Assembly (NCBI RefSeq): GCF_003231305.1
Contig: NZ_QKVM01000037.1
Coordinates: 1-62,971, forward strand
Direction of reading: 5' to 3'
Length of the DNA: 62,971 nt
From: Pseudomonas sichuanensis
Lineage (GTDB): Bacteria; Pseudomonadota; Gammaproteobacteria; Pseudomonadales; Pseudomonadaceae
Shown here: in pieces, positions 17,447 through 25,581 of the stretch
How positions within the stretch are numbered: the first letter of the stretch is position 1
Layout of the letters: the number at the start of each line of letters is the position of its first letter
The notes under the pieces: generated by a model
What the model saw: the letters and a program-made list of their open reading frames with translations, nothing else
What the model was told of the DNA's origin: nothing
Databases searched by the model: none
Made by a program: the position numbers and the translations under genes

Positions 17447-18355
17447 GTGTCCCGATTCCTTGCCCTGTTTGTCGCTTTCATCGCCTGTTCGGCCCAGGCC
17501 GACGTGCGCGTGCTGACCAGCATCAAGCCCCTGCAGCAGATTGCCGCTGCGGTGCAGGACGGTGTTGGCAGCCCGGATGTGCTGCTGCCGCCGGGTGCCT
17601 CCCCGCATCACTACGCACTGCGCCCGTCTGACGTGCGCAAGGTTGGCGATGCCGACCTTCTGTACTGGATCGGCCCGGACATGGAGAACTTCCTGCCCCG
17701 CGTGCTGGGTAGCCGCAGCAAGCCCACCGTGGCCGTGCAGTCGCTGGCTGGCATGCAACTGCGTCATTTCGGTGAGGACAGCCACTCTCACGACGAAGAC
17801 GACCACGACGATCACGACCATGACCACCGCCCGGGCAGCCTCGATGCCCATCTGTGGCTGTCGTCGGCCAACGCGCGGGTGATCGCGACGAAGATGGCCG
17901 CTGACCTGGCGGCGGCCGACCCGGCCAATGCGGCCCGTTACCAGGGCAACCTGAAAGCCTTCGTCGAGCGCCTGGATGCCCTGGACCTGCGCATCAAGCA
18001 GCGCGTGGCCGGGATCGCCGGCAAGCCGTATTTCGTATTCCACGAAGCGTTCGACTACTTCGAGGCCAACTATGGCCTCAAGCACACCGGCGTGTTCAGT
18101 GTCGCTGCCGAAGTGCAGCCGGGTGCGCAGCACGTCGCCGCGATGCGCAAGCGCCTGCAGGAAGTGGGCAAGACGTGTGTGTTCAGCGAGCCGCCGCTGC
18201 GCCCGCGCCTGGCCGAGACGCTGACGGCGGGGCTGCCGGTACGCCTGGCCGAGCTGGATGCCCTGGGCGGCACCGATCCGGTGGACGCCAAGGGCTACGA
18301 GCGCTTGCTGGAGAAACTGGGTGGCGATCTGGCGGGCTGCCTGGAACAGCTGTGA
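17447..18355 (+). CDS. znuA: Zinc ABC transporter substrate-binding protein
   Basis: Periplasmic zinc receptor. The 302-residue protein starts at GTG 17447 with a signal peptide ending in CSAQA (about 18). Zn ligands are expected in SPHHYALRPSD, DAHLWLS and FHEAFDYF. The loop between them has the His/Asp-rich stretch (DSHSHDEDDHDDHDHDH) seen in ZnuA proteins and thought to gather zinc. It is transcribed alone and divergently from zur. Confidence 0.94.
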   Translation: MSRFLALFVAFIACSAQADVRVLTSIKPLQQIAAAVQDGVGSPDVLLPPGASPHHYALRPSDVRKVGDADLLYWIGPDMENFLPRVLGSRSKPTVAVQSLAGMQLRHFGEDSHSHDEDDHDDHDHDHRPGSLDAHLWLSSANARVIATKMAADLAAADPANAARYQGNLKAFVERLDALDLRIKQRVAGIAGKPYFVFHEAFDYFEANYGLKHTGVFSVAAEVQPGAQHVAAMRKRLQEVGKTCVFSEPPLRPRLAETLTAGLPVRLAELDALGGTDPVDAKGYERLLEKLGGDLAGCLEQL

Positions 18356-18360
18356 CCCTC

Positions 18361-18432
18361 GTGGGAGCGGGCTTGCCCCGCGATAGCGATGGTGAAGTTG
18401 CTACCGCCATCGCGGGGCAAGCCCGCTCCCAC
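18361..18432. repeat. REP palindrome between convergent znuA and thrB
   Basis: GTGGGAGCGGGCTTGCCCCG at the left end and its complement at the right flank a loop of about 24 bases. It ends 3 bases from the thrB stop codon. Confidence 0.88.
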
Positions 18433-18435
18433 GGT

Positions 18436-19386
18436 TTACAGAGCGAACGGCAGCTTCAGCGCCACCTGCTGGCGCTGCGCCAAGCGTACTTCGAACTCGC
18501 GTGGGTCATGGATCATCACGTCCATCCCGGCAAACGCCTGCGCGGCAATCAGCCGCGATAGCCAGAAGCGCACGCACGCCAGGCGCAACATCTGCGGCCA
18601 CAGTTCGGCTTCGGCCGCCGTGAATGGCCGCAGCGCCGCGTAGGCCCCCAGCAGCGCCTGGGCGCGGGGCAGGTCGAGGCCGCTGTGCTCGTCCAGGCAC
18701 CAGTCGTTCACGGTGATGGCGATGTCATACAGCATTGGCCCGGAGCAGGCGTTGTAGAAGTCGATCACACCGGTCAGGTGGGTGCCTTCGAACATCACGT
18801 TGTCGCGGAACAGGTCGGCGTGCAGGTTGGCCTTGGGCAAGGCGAGGATCTGCGCCTTGTGCGCGGTGATCTCGTCCAGCGCCGGTTGCAGCAGTTGCGC
18901 CTGCTCGGGGTTCAAGCCCGGCAGCAGCTCGGCACCGGACGCCAGCATCCAGTCCAGGCCACGGTCGGTGCGGCGCTCGATGGTGTGCTCGCGGGTTGCC
19001 AGGTGGATATGTGCAAGCAATTCACCCACCTGGGCGCAGTGCTGGTTGTTCGGCGCTTTCACGTGCTTGCCCGACAGCCGCGGCTGCAGCAGTGCCGGTT
19101 TGCCGCACAGCTCGCGCAGGCCATTGCCGTCGCGATCGCGCAGGGCATAGGGCACGGGCATGTCGGCTGTGTGCAGCACATCGAGCAGCTCGATGAAGAA
19201 CGGCATGTCTTCCACCGGCCCACGCTCGACCAGTGTCAGCACGTATTCCCCTTGTTCCAGGCTGACGAAGAAATTGCTGTTCTCGGTGCCGGCGGCAATG
19301 CCCTGATAGTCGAGCAGACGGCCCAGCTCGTAGGGCGCCAGAAAGGTTTCCAGCTCAGGCCGGGACACAGGGGTGAAGACTGACAT
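18436..19386 (-). CDS. thrB: Homoserine kinase (APH-fold type)
   Basis: Phosphorylates homoserine in threonine synthesis. The 316-residue protein belongs to the aminoglycoside phosphotransferase-like ThrB group used by pseudomonads, not the GHMP kinase type. The nucleotide and catalytic motifs are visible in GTENSNFFV near residue 33, LPKANLHADLFRDNVMFEG (catalytic Asp in HADLFRDN) and VIDFYNA. The ATG at 19386 lacks a clear ribosome site, and a strong hairpin sits 20-40 bases upstream. It follows the DUF2782 gene, 72 bases away. Confidence 0.92.
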   Translation of the reverse strand: MSVFTPVSRPELETFLAPYELGRLLDYQGIAAGTENSNFFVSLEQGEYVLTLVERGPVEDMPFFIELLDVLHTADMPVPYALRDRDGNGLRELCGKPALLQPRLSGKHVKAPNNQHCAQVGELLAHIHLATREHTIERRTDRGLDWMLASGAELLPGLNPEQAQLLQPALDEITAHKAQILALPKANLHADLFRDNVMFEGTHLTGVIDFYNACSGPMLYDIAITVNDWCLDEHSGLDLPRAQALLGAYAALRPFTAAEAELWPQMLRLACVRFWLSRLIAAQAFAGMDVMIHDPREFEVRLAQRQQVALKLPFAL

Positions 19387-19406
19387 GTTGAAAAATTGCC
19401 CATGCG

Positions 19407-19428
19407 GGCACTTCCGCCGGGAAGTGCC
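19407..19428 (-). promoter_or_regulatory. Leader hairpin upstream of thrB
   Basis: GGCACTTCC and GGAAGTGCC form a perfect 9-base stem with a 4-base loop between the DUF2782 stop and the thrB start. Downstream on the minus strand comes CAATTTTTC, 8 bases after the stem. It could be an intrinsic attenuator or a translation-control element. Confidence 0.5.
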
Positions 19429-19458
19429 TGGTTGATAAGAACGATACGCGTTACTGGC

Positions 19459-19746
19459 TTACCACTCGAAGATCTTCCAGGCCGGGATCAGCATGTCCGG
19501 CTGGTCGGAACGAATGAAGTTGGCATCGGTGCCATCCGCGCGTACCAGGAAATAAGGCTTGCCGTTTTTCGGCGTGATCTTGATCGCATACAGGAAGCCG
19601 TTTTGCCGGTATTCCTGGATGGTTTTGTCGCCTTCCGTGCGAATGGTCACATCGGGATCTGCCGATGGGGCGTCGTCCGCCGCCAGGGTGACGACTGGCA
19701 TGGTTGCCAACAGGCCGAGCACTAACAGGCGATTCAATGTACGCAT
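19459..19746 (-). CDS. DUF2782 family secreted protein
   Basis: A 95-residue protein with a signal peptide (cleavage near TLA-A, about 22) and a compact domain containing YRQNGFLYAIKITPKNGKPY and ending in PAWKIFEW. It is conserved between polA and thrB in pseudomonads. No function is known. It is divergent from polA and probably co-transcribed with thrB. Confidence 0.88.
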   Translation of the reverse strand: MRTLNRLLVLGLLATMPVVTLAADDAPSADPDVTIRTEGDKTIQEYRQNGFLYAIKITPKNGKPYFLVRADGTDANFIRSDQPDMLIPAWKIFEW

Positions 19747-19821
19747 GATAACCTAGTCCCTTTGTCGTCAATGATTCTGGCTATTCTAGCGCCGGACCCG
19801 TCGAAAAGGTTGATTCTCCTC

Positions 19822-22587
19822 ATGAGCCAAGCGCCCCTCGTCCTGGTGGACGGTTCCTCCTACCTCTACCGTGCCTTCCACGCGCTGCCGCCGTTGACCA
19901 CCTCCAAAGGCCTGCCCACCGGTGCGGTCAAGGGCGTGCTGAACATGCTCAAGAGCCTGCGCAAGCAATACCCGGACAGCCTGTTCGCGGTGGTGTTCGA
20001 TGCCAAGGGCGGGACCTTCCGCGACGCCATGTTCGCCGAGTACAAGGCCAACCGCCCAAGCATGCCCGACGACCTGCGGGTGCAGGTCGAGCCGCTGCAC
20101 GCCAGCGTGCGTGCCCTGGGCTACCCGCTGCTGTGTGTAGAGGGAGTGGAGGCCGATGACGTGATCGGCACCCTGGCCCGCAGCAGCGCGGCCGCCGGCC
20201 GGCCGGTGATCATCTCGACCGGCGACAAGGACATGGCCCAGCTGGTGGACGGCCACGTTACGCTGGTCAACACCATGACCGGTAGCGTGCTGGACGTGGC
20301 TGGCGTGCACGAGAAGTTTGGCGTCGGTCCCGAACACATCATCGACTTCCTCGCCCTGATGGGCGACAAGGTCGACAACATCCCCGGCGTGCCGGGTGTT
20401 GGCGAGAAGACCGCCGTGGGCCTGCTGACCGGTATCGGTGGCGGGCTGAGCGATGTGTACCAGAACCTGGACAAGGTCGCGGGCCTGGCCATTCGCGGGG
20501 CCAAGACCCTGGCCGCCAAGCTTGAGGAGCACTGCGACGCGGCCTTCCTTTCCTACGAGCTGGCCACCATCAAGTGCGATGTGGAGCTGGATGTCGAGGT
20601 TGACGCCCTGGTTTGCGGCGAGCCGGACCGTGACGCCTTGCTGGCGCTGTACACCGAGATGGAGTTCAAGAGCTGGGTCGCCGAAGTGCAGCGTGATGCT
20701 GCCCAGGCTGCGCCCAAGGGCGCCGCCACTGGCACTGCACCTGTTGTCGAGGCACCCGCGGCCAAGGTCGAGCCGCAGTATGAAACCATCCTGGACCAGG
20801 CGCGTTTCGACGCCTGGCTGGAGAAGCTGCGCCAGGCGCCGCTGTTCGCCTTCGACACCGAAACCACCGGCCTTGATGCGCAGAAGGCGCAACTGGTCGG
20901 CCTGTCGTTCGCCATTGAACCCAATGTGGCCGCCTACGTGCCCCTGGCCCACGATTATGAAGGCGCGCCTGCCCAGCTGGACCGCGAGGCAGTGCTGCAG
21001 GCGCTCAAGCCGCTGCTGGAAGACCCGGCCAAAGGCAAGATCGGCCAGAACGCCAAGTACGACATCAACATCCTGGCCAACGGCAGCCCGGCCATCCAGA
21101 TGCGCGGCGTGGCCTACGACACCATGCTCGAGTCCTACGTGCTCAATTCCACCGCCAGCCGTCACGACATGGACAGCCTGGCGCAGAGGTACCTCGAGCA
21201 CACCACCATCAGTTTCGAAGACATCGCCGGCAAGGGCGCCAAGCAGCTGACCTTCAACCAGATCCCGCTGGAGAAAGCCGGCCCCTACGCCGCCGAGGAC
21301 GCCGACATTACCCTGCGCCTGCACCATGCGTTGCAGGCGCGGTTGGCCGAAACGCCGAGCGTGCTGCCAGTGCTGATGGACATCGAGATGCCGCTGGTGC
21401 CGGTGCTGGCGAAGATCGAGCGCCAGGGCGCATTGGTCGATGCCGCGCTGCTGGGGGTGCAGAGCGGTGAGCTGGGGGCGAAGATGGTCGAGCTGGAGCG
21501 CGAGGCGTTCGAGCTGGCCGGCGAGGAATTCAACCTTGGCTCACCCAAGCAACTGGGGGTGATCCTCTACGACAAGCTGGGCATGCCGGTGCTGAGCAAG
21601 ACCGCCAAGGGCCAGCCCTCCACCGCCGAAGCCGTGCTGGACGACCTGGCCGAGCAAGGCTACCCGCTGCCCAAGGTGCTGATGCAGTACCGCAGCCTGA
21701 GCAAGCTCAAGAGCACCTACACCGACAAGCTGCCGGGGCAGATCAACCCGCGTACCGGGCGTGTGCATACCTCTTACCAGCAGGCGGTCGCCGCTACCGG
21801 GAGGCTGTCGTCCAGCGACCCGAACCTGCAGAACATTCCCGTGCGCACCGCCGAAGGCCGACGCATCCGCCAGGCCTTTGTCGCAAGCCCCGGCTACAAG
21901 TTGCTGGCGGCGGACTATTCGCAGATCGAGCTGCGCATCATGGCCCACCTGGCCAAGGACGAAGGGCTGCTGCACGCGTTCCGCAACGACCTGGACGTGC
22001 ACCGCGCCACCGCCGCCGAAGTCTTCGGCGTGGCGTTGGATCAAGTCACCACTGACCAGCGCCGCAGCGCCAAGGCGATCAACTTCGGCCTGATCTACGG
22101 CATGAGCGCATTCGGCCTGGCCAAGCAGATCGGCGTCGACCGCAAACAGTCCCAGGACTACATCGACCGCTACTTCGCCCGTTACCCGGGCGTGCTGGCC
22201 TATATGGAGCGCACCCGCGCCCAGGCGGCCGAGCAGGGCTTCGTCGAGACCTTGTTCGGGCGCCGCCTGTACTTGCCGGACATCAACGCCAAGAACCCGG
22301 CCCTGCGCAAAGGCGCCGAACGCACCGCGATCAACGCGCCGATGCAAGGCACTGCGGCGGACATCATCAAGCGCGCCATGGTGGCGGTGGACAACTGGCT
22401 GACCGACAGCGGGCTGGATGCGCGGGTGATCCTGCAGGTGCACGACGAACTGGTGCTGGAAGTGCGCGAGGGCATGGTGGAGCAGGTCAAAGATGAAATT
22501 CGCGGCTACATGAGTGGCGCCGCCGAGCTTGACGTGCCGCTGCTGGTGGAAGTGGGCGTCGGCTCGAATTGGGACGAAGCTCACTAA
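19822..22587 (+). CDS. polA: DNA polymerase I
   Basis: Repair and Okazaki-fragment polymerase. The 921-residue protein has the 5' nuclease domain (VLVDGSSYLYRAFHALPPL; EGVEADDVIGTLA; STGDKDMAQLV), an intact 3'-5' exonuclease domain (FDTETTGLD near 358; NAKYDINIL) and the polymerase domain with motif A DYSQIELRIMAHL, motif B RRSAKAINFGLIYGMS and motif C QVHDELVLEV. The ATG at 19822 is chosen because the protein then begins MSQAPLVLVDGSS. It stands alone; a small RNA gene follows it. Confidence 0.97.
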   Translation: MSQAPLVLVDGSSYLYRAFHALPPLTTSKGLPTGAVKGVLNMLKSLRKQYPDSLFAVVFDAKGGTFRDAMFAEYKANRPSMPDDLRVQVEPLHASVRALGYPLLCVEGVEADDVIGTLARSSAAAGRPVIISTGDKDMAQLVDGHVTLVNTMTGSVLDVAGVHEKFGVGPEHIIDFLALMGDKVDNIPGVPGVGEKTAVGLLTGIGGGLSDVYQNLDKVAGLAIRGAKTLAAKLEEHCDAAFLSYELATIKCDVELDVEVDALVCGEPDRDALLALYTEMEFKSWVAEVQRDAAQAAPKGAATGTAPVVEAPAAKVEPQYETILDQARFDAWLEKLRQAPLFAFDTETTGLDAQKAQLVGLSFAIEPNVAAYVPLAHDYEGAPAQLDREAVLQALKPLLEDPAKGKIGQNAKYDINILANGSPAIQMRGVAYDTMLESYVLNSTASRHDMDSLAQRYLEHTTISFEDIAGKGAKQLTFNQIPLEKAGPYAAEDADITLRLHHALQARLAETPSVLPVLMDIEMPLVPVLAKIERQGALVDAALLGVQSGELGAKMVELEREAFELAGEEFNLGSPKQLGVILYDKLGMPVLSKTAKGQPSTAEAVLDDLAEQGYPLPKVLMQYRSLSKLKSTYTDKLPGQINPRTGRVHTSYQQAVAATGRLSSSDPNLQNIPVRTAEGRRIRQAFVASPGYKLLAADYSQIELRIMAHLAKDEGLLHAFRNDLDVHRATAAEVFGVALDQVTTDQRRSAKAINFGLIYGMSAFGLAKQIGVDRKQSQDYIDRYFARYPGVLAYMERTRAQAAEQGFVETLFGRRLYLPDINAKNPALRKGAERTAINAPMQGTAADIIKRAMVAVDNWLTDSGLDARVILQVHDELVLEVREGMVEQVKDEIRGYMSGAAELDVPLLVEVGVGSNWDEAH

Positions 22588-22659
22588 ACGCGGGGTGAAA
22601 GCTGTGTAGGATCTGCGGCGTGGTGTCGCGGGTCCTGGCCTTAGATCGGCTGGTTCATG

Positions 22660-22678
22660 AAACTATTTCAAATAGTTT
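22660..22678. repeat. Perfect 19-base inverted repeat upstream of the ErsA-like promoter
   Basis: AAACTATTT and AAATAGTTT flank one central C. It lies 11 bases upstream of the putative -35 box of the small RNA promoter. It has no proper U-run, so it looks more like a regulator site than a polA terminator. Confidence 0.6.
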
Positions 22679-22689
22679 TGAGGGCCTCG

Positions 22690-22717
22690 GAACTAATCCG
22701 GTGAACCGCCACTCAGA
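22690..22717 (+). promoter_or_regulatory. Sigma22 (AlgU)-like promoter of the small RNA
   Basis: GAACTA at 22690-22695 and TCAGA at 22713-22717 are 17 bases apart. This fits the AlgU/RpoE-type consensus (GAACTT, 16-17 bases, TCTGA/TCAAA). Transcription would start near 22723. Confidence 0.6.
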
Positions 22718-22723
22718 GTAACT

Positions 22724-22853
22724 GAATGGCTGGTGAAGCCTTTCGATGCTCCTATGTTGTGTTAAGTGTTGGCAGATATCTGGACCCCGCCCTAGCGGTC
22801 CGGACTTAGACCCCGAACTTCCCCCTCCCCATACGAAGTCCGGGGTTTTTTTT
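22724..22853 (+). ncRNA. ersA: ErsA / Spot 42-like small RNA
   Basis: The gap between polA and engB is where enterobacteria encode Spot 42 and P. aeruginosa encodes ErsA. Here a putative transcript of about 130 bases starts near 22724 (CTGAATGGCTGGTGAAGCC region). It ends with an intrinsic terminator: CCCCGAACTTC at 22811-22821 pairs with GAAGTCCGGGG at 22835-22845 with one mismatch, followed by eight Ts at 22846-22853. The loop is C-rich (CCCCCTCCCC), a likely seed for pairing with G-rich ribosome sites, as described for ErsA acting on algC and oprD. No open frame fits. The start is estimated from the promoter. Confidence 0.8.
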
Positions 22854-22882
22854 GCCCGCAATTCAGCGTTTGCGGGGGCATC

Positions 22883-22909
22883 GTGGGACCGGCGCACCGC
22901 CGCTCCCAC
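22883..22909. repeat. Degenerate REP-like inverted repeat
   Basis: GTGGGACCGGCG and CGCCGCTCCCAC form an imperfect dyad between the small RNA and the engB 3' end. It keeps the GTGGGA/TCCCAC ends of the REP family only. Confidence 0.45.
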
Positions 22910-22928
22910 GCACCCAGCTCGAAAGCAT

Positions 22929-23561
22929 TTACGCCACCGGCTTGTCTTCCAGCTCCATCCAGTCCGCCAGCACGCGGTAGGCCTCTTCCAGCCCCAGGCG
23001 CTTGGGCGCCGAGAACAGCTGGATGGTGGCACTGTCGCCCCAGCCCTTGCGAATTTCCGACTGCACCTTGAGCAGGGTGTTCTTGCCGGCACCGTGGGTC
23101 AGCTTGTCGGCCTTGGTCAACAGGATGTGCATGGGCATGCCGCTGGCCTTGGCCCAGTCGAGCATCATCTTGTCGAAGTCGGTCATCGGGTGGCGCACGT
23201 CCATCATCAGGATCACCCCGCGCAGGCACTCGCGGCTGCCCAGGTAGGCTTCCAGGTGCTTTTGCCAGTGCTGCTTGAGCGGGATCGGCACTTTTGCATA
23301 ACCGTAGCCCGGCAGGTCGACCAAACGCCGTTCATCGTCCAGACTGAAGAAATTCAACAGCTGGGTGCGGCCTGGGGTCTTGGAAGTCCGCGCCAGGCTG
23401 GCATGGGTCAGGGTGTTGAGGGCGCTGGATTTGCCGGCGTTGGAACGGCCGGCGAAGGCCACCTCGTAACCCTGGTCTTCAGGGCATTGTTCGACCTTGG
23501 CGGCGCTGAGGGCGAAGGTGGCTTTCTGGCAGAGGCCGAGGATGGGGTTCTTGACTTGCAT
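22929..23561 (-). CDS. engB: Ribosome biogenesis GTPase EngB/YsxC
   Basis: Essential GTPase for large-subunit assembly. The 210-residue protein has G1 GRSNAGKSS (about 34-42), G3 DLPGYGYAKV and G4 TKADKL. The ATG at 23561 (MQVKNPILGLCQKATF) is preferred; upstream in-frame codons run antisense into the next gene's leader. It diverges from the cytochrome gene at 23701. Confidence 0.95.
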   Translation of the reverse strand: MQVKNPILGLCQKATFALSAAKVEQCPEDQGYEVAFAGRSNAGKSSALNTLTHASLARTSKTPGRTQLLNFFSLDDERRLVDLPGYGYAKVPIPLKQHWQKHLEAYLGSRECLRGVILMMDVRHPMTDFDKMMLDWAKASGMPMHILLTKADKLTHGAGKNTLLKVQSEIRKGWGDSATIQLFSAPKRLGLEEAYRVLADWMELEDKPVA

Positions 23562-23649
23562 GGGATATCCGATGTGGGTGTTGCCCGGCACTGGAACGGT
23601 TGGCCCAGGCGCGGCAAGCGGTGTCGTTTCCGTTTGGATGACGGAAGTA

Positions 23650-23655
23650 TATAAT
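23650..23655 (+). promoter_or_regulatory. -10 box for the cytochrome c operon
   Basis: A perfect TATAAT about 46 bases upstream of the ATG at 23701; the -35 region (TTTCCG, 17 bases upstream) is weak. Confidence 0.5.
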
Positions 23656-23700
23656 GCCCCAGTTTTTGTGTGCTCATTCTCCCAGCGAAGGAGAACGGGC

Positions 23701-24072
23701 ATGGGGTGCCGAACAATAGCTCGCGCAATAGAACGCAGCGCGGCCCCCAACCCTGTCAGGTCGTTCCGCATGGCGAAATGGCTGCTTGCTGTCGGTATGT
23801 TCCTGCCGTATTTCAGCGCACAGGCTACACAGGATCCCGAGGCGTTGTACAACCGCACGTGTGCGGCCTGTCACGCCGGACAGTTGCCACAGGCCCCCAA
23901 ACGGGGTGACCGGGCGGCCTGGGAGCCAAGGCTGGCGCAAGGCATGGCGCAACTGGTGGCGCATGTTACACAGGGTTTCAAGGCTATGCCGCCGCGTGGA
24001 TTGTGCATGGACTGCAGTGCCGAGGACTACCGATTGGTCATCCTTTGGATGAGCGGCAGTCCCGATACATAA
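23701..24072 (+). CDS. Small mono-heme cytochrome c
   Basis: A 123-residue secreted c-type cytochrome with one heme site, CAACH, and a likely axial Met further on (FKAMPPRG). A second Cys pair is seen in LCMDC. Two starts are possible. ATG 23701 has an excellent AAGGAG at the right distance but gives a 23-residue, Arg-rich extension before the signal peptide. ATG 23770 (MAKWLLAVGMFLPYFSAQA) gives a normal 19-residue signal but has a poor ribosome site. The ribosome site led me to 23701. It lies just upstream of cytochrome c4 and may share its role in electron delivery to oxidases. Confidence 0.8.
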   Translation: MGCRTIARAIERSAAPNPVRSFRMAKWLLAVGMFLPYFSAQATQDPEALYNRTCAACHAGQLPQAPKRGDRAAWEPRLAQGMAQLVAHVTQGFKAMPPRGLCMDCSAEDYRLVILWMSGSPDT

Positions 24073-24103
24073 CATTTCACCCTTAGCCGTGTTGGATTAG
24101 CTG

Positions 24104-24721
24104 ATGAACAAACTAGTCGTGAGTCTGCTGTTGACCATGGGTGTCGCGGGTGCGGCCACTGCTGCCGAACCCATCAAAGGCGATGCTGCCGCTGGCCAGG
24201 CCAAGACGGCCGTCTGTGGCGCCTGCCACAACCCCGACGGCAACAGCCTGGCGCCGAACTTCCCGAAACTCGCCGGCCAAGGCGAACGTTATCTCGAAAA
24301 ACAGCTGCACGATATCAAGGCCGGCAAGCGTACCGTGCTGGAAATGACGGGCATGCTCGCCAACTTCAGCGACCAGGACCTGGCCGATATCGCCGCGTAC
24401 TTCTCCAGCCAGAAAGGCAGTGTCGGCGCCGCCGACCCTAAACTGGTGGAACGAGGCCGCGCGTTATTCAACGGCGGCGACCTGGAAAAAGGCATGCCCG
24501 CCTGTACCGGCTGCCACTCGCCCAACGGCGCAGGGATCGCCCTGGCCGGTTTCCCGCACCTCGGTGGCCAGCATTCGCAGTACGTGACCAAGCAGCTCAC
24601 GGATTTCCGTGAAGGCAACCGCACCAACGACGGCGACGCCATGACCATGCGCACCATCGCCGGCAAGCTGAGCAACAAGGATATCGAGGCGCTCTCCAGC
24701 TACATCCAGGGGTTGCACTGA
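24104..24721 (+). CDS. Di-heme cytochrome c4
   Basis: Periplasmic electron carrier to terminal oxidases. The 205-residue protein has a signal peptide (cleavage near ATAA-E, about 20) and two similar halves with heme motifs CGACH (about 36-40) and CTGCH (about 139-143). Each half has its own downstream Met (EMTGMLANF and DAMTMRTIA). It follows the mono-heme cytochrome by 31 bases, probably in the same transcript, and ends at a strong terminator. Confidence 0.94.
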   Translation: MNKLVVSLLLTMGVAGAATAAEPIKGDAAAGQAKTAVCGACHNPDGNSLAPNFPKLAGQGERYLEKQLHDIKAGKRTVLEMTGMLANFSDQDLADIAAYFSSQKGSVGAADPKLVERGRALFNGGDLEKGMPACTGCHSPNGAGIALAGFPHLGGQHSQYVTKQLTDFREGNRTNDGDAMTMRTIAGKLSNKDIEALSSYIQGLH

Positions 24722-24814
24722 GGTCAGTCGCCAGGCCCTGGCGTCTGCTTGCCGGCAACAGGGCTCGGCAAGCCGCGCGTTAACAATGGGTTAATGATGT
24801 GCGGCAAAGATGAA

Positions 24815-24840
24815 AGGGCAGCCCGTGCTGCCCTTTTTTT
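24815..24840 (+). terminator. Rho-independent terminator after cytochrome c4
   Basis: AGGGCAGC and GCTGCCCT make an 8-base stem around a tiny loop, followed by a run of Ts. Confidence 0.9.
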
Positions 24841-24933
24841 CGTTCAGGGTCGTACACTACAGAACTCACGCCCTTCCCGGCCTGTCCCAGACAGGTCGCG
24901 TCGAGGCGACCAAAGACTGCTCAGGAGTAAAGC

Positions 24934-25569
24934 ATGCGTAAACTGATTCTCAGCGCTGCGCTGGTCGCCGCCAGCGTGTTCGGTATGACCGCCGTACAGG
25001 CCGCGGAGCCTGCCACCGCCGGCAAGGAATATATCGAGCTGAGCAACCCCGTCCCCGTGTCCGTGCCGGGCAAGATCGAAGTGGTCGAACTCTTCTGGTA
25101 CGGCTGCCCGCACTGCTACCACTTTGAACCTGTGATCAACCCGTGGGCCGAGAAGCTGCCCAAGGACGTCAACTTCAAGCGCGTACCCGCCATGTTCGGC
25201 GGCCCGTGGGATGCCCACGGCCAGATGTTCCTGACCCTCGAAGCCATGGGCGTCGAGCACAAGGTGCATGCCGCGGTCTTCGATGCCATCCAGAACCAGC
25301 GCAAGCGCCTGACCGACCCGCAAGACATGGCCGACTTCCTGGCTACCCAGGGCGTGGACAAGGACAAGTTCCTCGCCACCTTCAACTCCTTCGCCATCAA
25401 GGGCCAGGTCAACCAGGCCAAAGAGCTGGCCAAGAAGTACGAAATCACCGGCGTGCCAAGCATGGTGGTCAACGGCAAGTACCGCTTCGACCTGGGCACC
25501 GCAGGTGGTCCGGAAGGCGTACTGAACGTTGCCGACCAGTTGATCGACAAGGAGCGCGCCGCTAAGTAA
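24934..25569 (+). CDS. dsbA: Thiol:disulfide interchange protein DsbA
   Basis: Periplasmic oxidase that introduces disulfides into secreted proteins. The 211-residue protein has a signal peptide ending at VQA-A (about 23), the active site CPHC at 58-61 and the cis-proline loop GVPSMVV. An AGGAG precedes the ATG. It is 12 bases upstream of the EEP-family gene. DsbA substrates in this window plausibly include the Cys-containing sensor domain of the EAL protein at 29481. Confidence 0.95.
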   Translation: MRKLILSAALVAASVFGMTAVQAAEPATAGKEYIELSNPVPVSVPGKIEVVELFWYGCPHCYHFEPVINPWAEKLPKDVNFKRVPAMFGGPWDAHGQMFLTLEAMGVEHKVHAAVFDAIQNQRKRLTDPQDMADFLATQGVDKDKFLATFNSFAIKGQVNQAKELAKKYEITGVPSMVVNGKYRFDLGTAGGPEGVLNVADQLIDKERAAK

Positions 25570-25581
25570 GCGGCGAACCCC

